Of a DNA stretch of 64,000 nt, positions 57,876 to 64,000 are shown piece by piece. The position numbers and the translations under genes were made by a program. Location: the NCBI RefSeq assembly GCF_000759445.1, contig NZ_JRMB01000002.1, positions 248,001-312,000 of the forward strand. The letters are read 5' to 3'. The DNA comes from Pseudomonas lutea (GTDB taxonomy: Bacteria > Pseudomonadota > Gammaproteobacteria > Pseudomonadales > Pseudomonadaceae). Each line of letters starts with the position of its first letter. Within the stretch, counting starts at the first letter, position 1. The notes under the pieces were generated by a model that was not told where the DNA came from, did no database searches, and saw only the letters and a list, made by a program, of their open reading frames with translations.

Positions 57876-58020
57876 GCGAACCCTTTTGAAGACGAGGCAG
57901 GCTTCCCTGCACATTCCGTACGTGCCCGGACACGTTTTCCGGGCACTATCAGTATGGGTGCAAATAGAACAGGATGTTTCGCCCGCTTCAATGTATTTGT
58001 CGCGGAGCGTCGGGCGGTTT

Positions 58021-58455
58021 TCAGGATTTTTCGAGGTTGGCGAGGATTTTTGAATGCACGCGCATGCACATCCGCAGTTCTTCCTCGTCAATGCCGGCAA
58101 ACAACTCGTGGCGCAAGGCAGTGGCAATGGTTTCGATTTGCTCGATCAGAGGTCGGGCGGTGTCGCAGAGGACGATCTTTTTCGCCCTGCGATCTTCCAG
58201 CACAGCCTGCCGCAGGACCAGACCCTGATTTTCCAGGCTGTCCAGCAGGCGCGCCAGGGTCGGTCCTTCAACCCCGACACTTTGCGCCAGCTCGCGCTGG
58301 GTAGGTGGGGCTTTAAAGCGCGCCAGGTGCAACAGAACCAGCCAGCGCGCCTGGGACAGTCCCAGATCAGCCAGGCGGCGATCCAGCTCTGCACGCCAGC
58401 CTCGGGACATATGGGCCAGCTGCATGCCAAAGCGATGTTCTTCGGTTAACGGCAT
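58021..58455 (-). CDS. MarR/SlyA-family transcriptional regulator
   Basis: 144 residues. Winged helix: WLVLLHLARFKAPPTQRELA, QSVGVEGPTLARLLDSLENQ and VLRQAVLEDRRAKKIVLCDT. The pattern is closest to SlyA/RrpX-like regulators that control their own and a neighbouring gene. It is transcribed towards the FimV-like gene 145 bp downstream; same order as in P. aeruginosa. Ligand unknown. Upstream, TTAATTAGGATTCGCCTTTAACC is a plausible promoter/operator area. Confidence 0.9.
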   Translation of the reverse strand: MPLTEEHRFGMQLAHMSRGWRAELDRRLADLGLSQARWLVLLHLARFKAPPTQRELAQSVGVEGPTLARLLDSLENQGLVLRQAVLEDRRAKKIVLCDTARPLIEQIETIATALRHELFAGIDEEELRMCMRVHSKILANLEKS

Positions 58456-58615
58456 AGGTAACTCGATGGTTAAAGGCGAATCCTAATTAATAGGCAGCTA
58501 ACCATGGAGCCGGGGATGAGGCAAGCGCCCCGCTGTGGTGATTCGTCGCACAGGCGGCGCGGCGTCAATCCAGCGTGCAGGCCGCTGAAAGCTGCACGTG
58601 TCCGCCACCGCGCTG

Positions 58616-60742
58616 CTAAACCTCGAATTCGGATTGCAGTGCTGCGCGCACGCAATACAGCACGCCCTCAGGGACGCGACCGGTGAACAGCTCGGCAATG
58701 GCAGCCACCGGGGGTAGCTCGCCTTCGCCGTCCAGGAACGCATCCTGAACTTCAGTCAGCAGATCTTCGGGGAGGTCCAGCGCCTGATCCAGTGACAGCT
58801 GCTGTTTGCCGATGGCTTCGGCGAGCATCGTGTAGACGTTTTTTTCCGAACATTGCAGCTGGCCTGCGATCTGCATCGGCGTCATGCCCGCACGCGCAAG
58901 GCTGATGAGCTCATGCCGAACATCGGCCACCACCCGTGGTGCCGGTGCCGCGCCGCCGAGGACTTCAAGGAATGCCTCACCGTACCGCTCCAGCTTGCGC
59001 GCGCCAACACCGCTGACCCGGCCCATTTCGGCCATGGTTCCGGGTTGGCTGCGCAGCATTTCGAGCAAGGTCGAGTCAGGGAAAATGACGTACGGTGGCA
59101 CGCCGTGTTCTTCGGCCAGTTTGCGCCGCAGCGCGCGCAGCGCTTCCCACTGCTCGCGTTCTTCGCCACGCACCAGTTGGCTCGCGGGGCTGCCGGAAGC
59201 TTTGGCGGTGGTCTGCGGCTTCAGGTCACGGCGCAGTTGCAACGTGACTTCGCCACGCAAGAGCGGACGGCAGGTATCGCTCAGGCGCAGGCCACCGTAG
59301 CCTTCCAGATCGATGTCGGCCAGGCCGCGCGCCACGAGCTGTCGGAACAATGAACGCCATTCCCCTTCGCTGCGGCTCTTGCCTACACCAAAGACCGCCA
59401 ACTTCTGATGACCGAAGCTCTGAACCTTGTCGTTCTCCTTGCCGAGCAGTACATCAACCAGGTGCCCCACGCCATAACGCTGGCCGGTGCGATAGATCGC
59501 CGACAGCGCCTGTCGTGCAGGTTCGGTGGCGTCCCAGGTCTGTACGCCATCGACGCAGTTGTCGCAGTGCCCACAGGGGTTAGGCATGATTTCGTCGAAG
59601 TAGGCAAGCAGCGACTGACGGCGGCAGCGGGTTTCTTCGCACAGCGCCAGCATTGCATCGAGCTTGTGCTGTTCGACGCGCTTGTGCCGCTCGTCGCCCT
59701 CGGAGTTCTGCAGCATCTGCTTGAGCATCAGCACGTCTTGCAGACCGTATGCCATCCACGCATCGGCCGGCAGACCATCGCGCCCTGCCCGGCCCGTCTC
59801 CTGGTAATAAGCTTCCAGCGACTTGGGTAGATCCATGTGTGCGACAAATCGCACGTTCGGCTTGTCGATGCCCATGCCGAAGGCGATCGTCGCGACCATG
59901 ATCAGCCCTTCTTCATTCAGGAAGCGGCGCTGGTTGCCGGAACGGGTCTCAATGGGCAAGCCGGCGTGGTAAGGCAACGCCGGATAACCGTTGTCGCTCA
60001 GAAAGGCGGCGGTCTCCTCGACCTTCTTGCGCGACAGGCAATAGACGATGCCCGCATCGCTGCGACGCTCGGACAAAAACGCGAGCAGCTGTTTGCGCGG
60101 CTGCTCCTTGGGAACGATGCGGTAGAAGATGTTCGGGCGGTCGAAACTGGACAGGAAGCGCTCGGCGTTTTGCAGGTGCAGCCGCTCGACGATCTCTTCG
60201 CGAGTCCGCTTGTCCGCCGTTGCGGTCAGCGCGATGCGCGGCACGTCCGGGAACAGCTCCGCCAGTTGCCCCAGTTGCAGGTATTCGGGGCGGAAATCAT
60301 GCCCCCACTGCGAAACACAGTGGGCTTCGTCGATGGCAAACAGGGCAATTTCGAGATTCTGCAGAAACGACAGCATGCGCGGCTGAACCAGACGCTCCGG
60401 CGCCAGATACAGCATCTTGATTTCACCCAGACGGATGCGGTTGGCAAGCTCGCGCTGCTGCTCGGCGCTCAGCGTGGAGTTGAGGGCCGCAGCCGACACA
60501 CCCAGCTCTTCAAGCGTTGCCACTTGGTCGTCCATCAACGCAATGAGCGGCGAAACCACCACGGCAAGACCATTGCGCAGCAGGCCCGGCACCTGGAAAC
60601 ACAGGGATTTGCCGCCGCCCGTAGGCATGAGCACCAGAGCATCACCGCCACTGGCCACGCGCTCGATAATGGCACCCTGGCGACCGCGGAAGCTGTCGTA
60701 GCCGAAGATGTCTTTAAGTACGCGTTGTGCCTGGTCGAGCAT
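58616..60742 (-). CDS. recQ: ATP-dependent DNA helicase RecQ
   Basis: 708 residues from ATG 60742 ([20 protein letters not shown]). Helicase motifs: [55 protein letters not shown], and [14 protein letters not shown] zinc-binding RQC domain follows ([20 protein letters not shown]) and a C-terminal HRDC ([20 protein letters not shown]). 3'-5' helicase in recombination and repair. It ends with a ~90-residue extra helix-turn-helix-like tail. Confidence 0.96.
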   Translation of the reverse strand: MLDQAQRVLKDIFGYDSFRGRQGAIIERVASGGDALVLMPTGGGKSLCFQVPGLLRNGLAVVVSPLIALMDDQVATLEELGVSAAALNSTLSAEQQRELANRIRLGEIKMLYLAPERLVQPRMLSFLQNLEIALFAIDEAHCVSQWGHDFRPEYLQLGQLAELFPDVPRIALTATADKRTREEIVERLHLQNAERFLSSFDRPNIFYRIVPKEQPRKQLLAFLSERRSDAGIVYCLSRKKVEETAAFLSDNGYPALPYHAGLPIETRSGNQRRFLNEEGLIMVATIAFGMGIDKPNVRFVAHMDLPKSLEAYYQETGRAGRDGLPADAWMAYGLQDVLMLKQMLQNSEGDERHKRVEQHKLDAMLALCEETRCRRQSLLAYFDEIMPNPCGHCDNCVDGVQTWDATEPARQALSAIYRTGQRYGVGHLVDVLLGKENDKVQSFGHQKLAVFGVGKSRSEGEWRSLFRQLVARGLADIDLEGYGGLRLSDTCRPLLRGEVTLQLRRDLKPQTTAKASGSPASQLVRGEEREQWEALRALRRKLAEEHGVPPYVIFPDSTLLEMLRSQPGTMAEMGRVSGVGARKLERYGEAFLEVLGGAAPAPRVVADVRHELISLARAGMTPMQIAGQLQCSEKNVYTMLAEAIGKQQLSLDQALDLPEDLLTEVQDAFLDGEGELPPVAAIAELFTGRVPEGVLYCVRAALQSEFEV

Positions 60743-60952
60743 AAATACCCCGGATGGTGCCGCAACAGCGGTCGAGAATCGCTGTGGAAATCGCAAAGCG
60801 CGGCAGTATACCGGAGCGCCCCGACAGATTGGACAGTGGCGACACCACCGGTCGAAATTAAGCGCAATACCGATTCCAGTGCCCTCGCCGCTGGCGCCGA
60901 GCGCCCTCAGGGCCTAGAATTCAGCATCGTTTATTTCCAGGGTAGTCCGTCA

Positions 60953-61540
60953 ATGTCCTTCGCTGAGCAATTACACCGCCTGCAAGCCTTCCTCGATGCC
61001 GATGAGCTGCATGACGAAGCGCTGGACTATGTAGCCGCTCATGGCTACCTGACCGCGTTGTCCATCTGTGCCGAAACCGTGCCGGACCGTGAGTGGATCG
61101 ACGCTCTTTTCGCCGAGCCCCCTCATTACGCCGACGAGGCGCAACACCAGGAAATCGAAGCCACACTGATCCAGCTAAAGGCCCACATCGCTCGCCAGCT
61201 GGCATCGGACGAAGAGTTTGAGCTGCCTTGCGACCTGGACTTGGGTGATGACCCGGACGACTCCGAATTGCGTGGCTGGTGCATTGGTTTCATGGAAGGC
61301 GTGTTCCTGCGCGAATCTGCCTGGTTCGAGAACGATGAAGAGGAAGTCAGCGAGATGCTGCTGCCGATCATGGTCGGTTCCGGCCTGTTCGACGAACAGC
61401 CGGAGTTTGCCGATATCGCCGCCGACGCCAATCTGATGGACGACATGATCGTGCAGATTCCAGAGGCACTGACCGCCCTTTACCTGTTGCTGCAAGCTCC
61501 AGACGAAAAGCCGGCGATCCTCAAGCCTCGCCATCACTAA
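60953..61540 (+). CDS. YecA/UPF0149-family protein
   Basis: 195 residues. The helical UPF0149 core is recognisable from LRGWCIGFMEGVFLRESAWF and from AFLDADELHDEALDYVAAHG. It is very acidic overall. The C-terminus has no SEC-C zinc motif, unlike E. coli YecA. Function unknown. It is divergent from recQ (210 bp between starts) and convergent with pap. Confidence 0.85.
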   Translation: MSFAEQLHRLQAFLDADELHDEALDYVAAHGYLTALSICAETVPDREWIDALFAEPPHYADEAQHQEIEATLIQLKAHIARQLASDEEFELPCDLDLGDDPDDSELRGWCIGFMEGVFLRESAWFENDEEEVSEMLLPIMVGSGLFDEQPEFADIAADANLMDDMIVQIPEALTALYLLLQAPDEKPAILKPRHH

Positions 61541-61549
61541 GTCGCAGTT

Positions 61550-61576
61550 GCGTACGAGTCAAAGCGGCTCGTACGC
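61550..61576. terminator. Hairpin between convergent yecA and pap
   Basis: GCGTACGAG / CTCGTACGC perfect 9-bp stem with a 9-nt loop, between the two stop codons. It lacks a T-run on either strand, so it is a transcript-end structure of uncertain strength. Confidence 0.5.
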
Positions 61577-61585
61577 GTCCCCCTC

Positions 61586-63088
61586 CTATTTGTGCTTCTT
61601 GTCACTCTTCGCGAACGCTGATTCCAGCGCCTGGTTGATCGTGCGCAGCACTTTTACCCTCGCCCATCGCTTGTCGTTGGCCTCAACCAGCGTCCACGGG
61701 GCAATTTCGGTGCTGGTGCGATCCACCATGTCTCCCACCGCCTCTCGGTAAAGCGGCCACTTGCTGCGGTTGCGCCAGTCGTCTTCGGTGATCTTGTGGC
61801 GTTTGAAGGGCACTTTCTCCCGCGCTTGAAAACGCTCCAGTTGAGTCTTGTCGTCGATCGCCAGCCAGAACTTCACCACAACAACGCCGAAGTCGGTGAG
61901 CTGTTCCTCAAAGTCGTTGATCTCGCTGTAAGCCCTCAACCAGTCCGCCTCCGAGCAAAATCCTTCGACGCGCTCGACCAGCACCCGCCCATACCATGAA
62001 CGGTCGAACACAGTGAATTTCCCGCGCGCCGGAATCTGCCGCCAGAAGCGCCACAGATAAGGCTGAGCGAGTTCGTCCTGGCTGGGCGCGGCGATTGGCA
62101 CGATGTGGTACTGGCGCGGATCAAGGGCGGCGGCGACGCGTTTGATCGCACCGCCCTTGCCTGCGGCGTCGTTGCCTTCAAATACCGTAACAAGCGCATG
62201 ACGGCGCATGCGTTTGTCACGCATGAGCCCGGACAATCGCGCCTGCTCGGCAATCAGCTGTTCTTCGTAATCATCCTTTTCGAGCGCCAGCGTCATGTCG
62301 AGGTTATCGAGCAGGCTTAGCTCATCGCTGTTGTTCGGCAAAGGCCCCAGGCCCACCAGATTGGTTTGCCCTTCGGGCGTTCTCAAGGCGTTCTGCAGAC
62401 CTTCAAGCAAAAGCCGGCCCACGGTCAGACTGCGGTAGTTGGGGTCCACGCCTTCAATGACATGCCAGGGTGCGTAGTCACGGCTGGTTCGACGCAGCAC
62501 ACGCTCGCCAAAGCGTACGAACCGGTCGTAGGTCTTCGACTGCTGCCAGTCCAGCGGGCTGATGCGCCAGCTGTGCAAGGGGTCGTCTTTCAATGTCTTG
62601 AGGCGCAGCTTCATCTGCCGCTTGGAAAGGTGGAACCAGAATTTGAAAATCACCGCGCCCTCATCGACCAGCATCTTTTCCAGTCGCTCGGCGGCATTGA
62701 TGGCTTGATCGAGCACCGGGTCCTTGAACCGTTTATGGACCCTGCCCTGAATCATCTGGCTGTACCAGTTACCGAAAAACACGCCGATCCGCCCTTTGGG
62801 AGGCAACTGGCGCCAGTAGCGCCAGACCGGAGGATGGGCCAGTTCTTCATCTGTCTGCTGATCGAAGGTGCGGACCTCGATGTAGCGCGGATCCATCCAT
62901 TCGTTGAGCAACTTTACCGTTTCGCCCTTGCCTGCGCCCTCAATGCCGTTGATCAGCACGATGATCGGGCGCTTGCCCTGCTCATGCAGTTCGTACTGGG
63001 CCTCCAGCAGCGCTTCTCGCAGAGACGGGACTTCGCTGTCGTAGGTTTCATCGTCGATGGTGTGGCCGATTTCAGCAGATTCGAACAT
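61586..63088 (-). CDS. pap: Polyphosphate:AMP phosphotransferase (PPK2 class II)
   Basis: 500 residues with two tandem PPK2 domains. N-terminal Walker-like IVLINGIEGAGKGETVKLLN and C-terminal VTVFEGNDAAGKGGAIKRVA; the second keeps the GNDAAGKGG of active PPK2, the first has GIEGAGKG, so the C-terminal domain is probably catalytic. The lid regions FFGNWYSQMIQGRVH and FDRSWYGRVLVERVEG are both present. It phosphorylates AMP to ADP using polyphosphate. Length matches the P. aeruginosa enzyme. Confidence 0.93.
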   Translation of the reverse strand: MFESAEIGHTIDDETYDSEVPSLREALLEAQYELHEQGKRPIIVLINGIEGAGKGETVKLLNEWMDPRYIEVRTFDQQTDEELAHPPVWRYWRQLPPKGRIGVFFGNWYSQMIQGRVHKRFKDPVLDQAINAAERLEKMLVDEGAVIFKFWFHLSKRQMKLRLKTLKDDPLHSWRISPLDWQQSKTYDRFVRFGERVLRRTSRDYAPWHVIEGVDPNYRSLTVGRLLLEGLQNALRTPEGQTNLVGLGPLPNNSDELSLLDNLDMTLALEKDDYEEQLIAEQARLSGLMRDKRMRRHALVTVFEGNDAAGKGGAIKRVAAALDPRQYHIVPIAAPSQDELAQPYLWRFWRQIPARGKFTVFDRSWYGRVLVERVEGFCSEADWLRAYSEINDFEEQLTDFGVVVVKFWLAIDDKTQLERFQAREKVPFKRHKITEDDWRNRSKWPLYREAVGDMVDRTSTEIAPWTLVEANDKRWARVKVLRTINQALESAFAKSDKKHK

Positions 63089-63253
63089 GCAGGGCTCCCT
63101 TCAGGATCGCTCAGGACTGGCAGGCACGGCGCAAGGCAGGCCGGGCTGATGCAGGTATGACCGTTAATCAGGGCCATCGGTCAATGCGGCCAACATAATC
63201 GGTGTCAGACAACGTCAGTTGACCGCACGCGCTTCCTGCCTTGCCCGGCGCAA

Positions 63254-64000
63254 TTACCAGCCGGCGCGGTAAAGGTCCGTCAGTTGACGGAGCATCAGCG
63301 CTTCAGCGGCTTCGCGTTCTGCTATCAGTGCCAGGCCTTGCCGATGATAGTCGTCGGGGTCAGTCGGCGGATGTTCTTCCAGCGCGGCCATGCGACGGCG
63401 CACTGAAGCGGTGGCTGCGGCCAGCCCTGCCTCGTGATCGACGCGTAGCCGCGCGTTCCACTGCTGATCGCTGACTGCAAATTGCAGGAACGCCGGGCCG
63501 CGCTCCGCCTCCAGGACTCGCCGACGGGCGTCCAGCAAGACCCAGCGGTCAACCGCCGCCAGACGCGCCCAGACCATGCGATGAGGTTGGCCGGGCAGGC
63601 CGAGGTCATCGGCCAGACCGATTCGGTAAGCCAATCGGACTTCTGCATGATCCACTCCCACCCCCAGGCTCTCGCGCCGGGCGATCTCCGCGTCGGCGAG
63701 TGACTGCACTTCATGCAGGCGGAAGAGCTGACGCATAACGCCGAGTAACGCATCCGTGCGCCTGGCTTCGGCCACGCCGCGCAAAGACTCGCGGCTGTAT
63801 ACCGCGACCTGGATGTCGCTGAATATCAACCGCGCACCGTCCTGGCAGGTCTGGTTGGCGCCGAACAAACGGTCGTTGGCCATCACTTCCAGCTGCCCGC
63901 GCAACGCAGCATCCTGCGCGGCCGCTTCCAGAACGCTGAGCACGTCGGCGGCAAGCTCGGCATGGAACTGAGAGAAATCCGGGGTCTCTCTCAGTCGCTG
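63254..64000 (-). CDS. NEL-type E3 ubiquitin ligase domain protein, C-terminal part (cut by window edge)
   Basis: 249 residues are visible; the frame is open to the right edge, so the 5' part is outside the window. The segment reads LRETPDFSQFHAELAADVLS, then LEVMANDRLFGANQTCQDGA and RLIFSDIQVAVYSRESLRGV. The CxD catalytic motif (Cys codon 63845-63847, CQD) and following helix match the novel E3 ligase (NEL) domain of IpaH/SspH and of the large leucine-rich-repeat or dermonecrotic-toxin-like proteins of Pseudomonas. Family role: effector transferring ubiquitin to host proteins. Whether the missing N-terminus has leucine-rich repeats or a secretion signal cannot be seen. The end at Trp (LYRAGW) is typical of the family. 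Confidence 0.85.
   Translation of the reverse strand, partial: QRLRETPDFSQFHAELAADVLSVLEAAAQDAALRGQLEVMANDRLFGANQTCQDGARLIFSDIQVAVYSRESLRGVAEARRTDALLGVMRQLFRLHEVQSLADAEIARRESLGVGVDHAEVRLAYRIGLADDLGLPGQPHRMVWARLAAVDRWVLLDARRRVLEAERGPAFLQFAVSDQQWNARLRVDHEAGLAAATASVRRRMAALEEHPPTDPDDYHRQGLALIAEREAAEALMLRQLTDLYRAGW

Noticed and set aside
57876..58127. 84-codon N-terminal extension of the FimV-like protein
   Set aside because: It overlaps the marR 3' end, is Cys/Pro-rich and precedes a proper signal-like start at 57875.

Overview
This 64 kb window is chromosomal DNA of a fluorescent Pseudomonas, most likely of the P. fluorescens/P. syringae lineage. The evidence is the GC-rich coding pattern, the genus-typical gene order, AmrZ and RsmA, and the Pseudomonas-type REP/REPIN repeats. 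Much of it can be matched from memory to blocks of the P. aeruginosa PAO1 map: mgtE, tRNA, rsmA, lysC, alaS, the arginine succinyltransferase (ast/aru) and aot transport operons, acsA, phhRABC and aroP2 form one block. A second block runs from rluB through scpBA, yciO, yciB and yciI to a Cpx-like system and trkH. recQ and pap neighbours form a third.

Layout. 1-3000: 3' end of malate:quinone oxidoreductase, a stand-alone CheB-type methylesterase, a dCACHE/GGDEF diguanylate cyclase and tRNA-Arg(CCT). 3.3-6.9 kb: two tiny genes, amrZ behind an AlgU-like promoter, mgtE and a small secreted protein. 7-13 kb (minus strand): two identical tRNA-Arg(ACG) genes, tRNA-Ser(GCT), rsmA, lysC, alaS and a threonine aldolase. 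13.1-13.9 kb: an FMN riboswitch in front of ribH2. 14.3-27.9 kb (minus strand): arginine uptake and catabolism, namely aotJQMOP, the regulator argR and astC-aruF-aruG-astD-astB-orf97-astE, with ArgR-type boxes upstream of aotJ and astC. 27.9-29.4 kb: a gene-free stretch dominated by a ~1 kb inverted-repeat element. 29.4-40.5 kb: acsA, a DUF2790 protein, phhR/phhABC (phenylalanine hydroxylation and onward catabolism), an MFS carrier, arfB and aroP2. 41-42.2 kb: a 45-residue peptide gene followed by an M29-peptidase-like protein. 42.2-48.1 kb: rluB, a DUF1289 protein, condensin scpBA, yciO, rnm, yciB and yciI. 48.2-51.5 kb: a Cpx-like envelope-stress system. 51.6-63.1 kb: nitroreductase, trkH, Mpo1-like, LpxH-like, SelW-like, FimV-like, MarR, recQ, yecA and pap. 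The right edge cuts a large gene whose C-terminus is a NEL-type E3 ubiquitin ligase domain.

How parts work together. AotJQMP imports arginine/ornithine, ArgR senses arginine, and the Ast/Aru enzymes convert arginine to glutamate plus succinate. PhhR controls phenylalanine to tyrosine conversion and transamination, with AroP2 next door as the probable aromatic amino acid importer. AmrZ, RsmA and the diguanylate cyclase are lifestyle regulators scattered through the window.

Most of the window is conserved core genome. The parts least explained by known systems are: the acidic peptide gene plus M29-like enzyme separated by an intercistronic hairpin (40988-42163), the large inverted-repeat element (28344-29346), a tandemly duplicated REPIN that carries a decayed copy of the 3' end of phhR (32066-32373), and the NEL effector terminus (63254-64000). 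All family assignments were made by reading translations and motifs; no database search was run.
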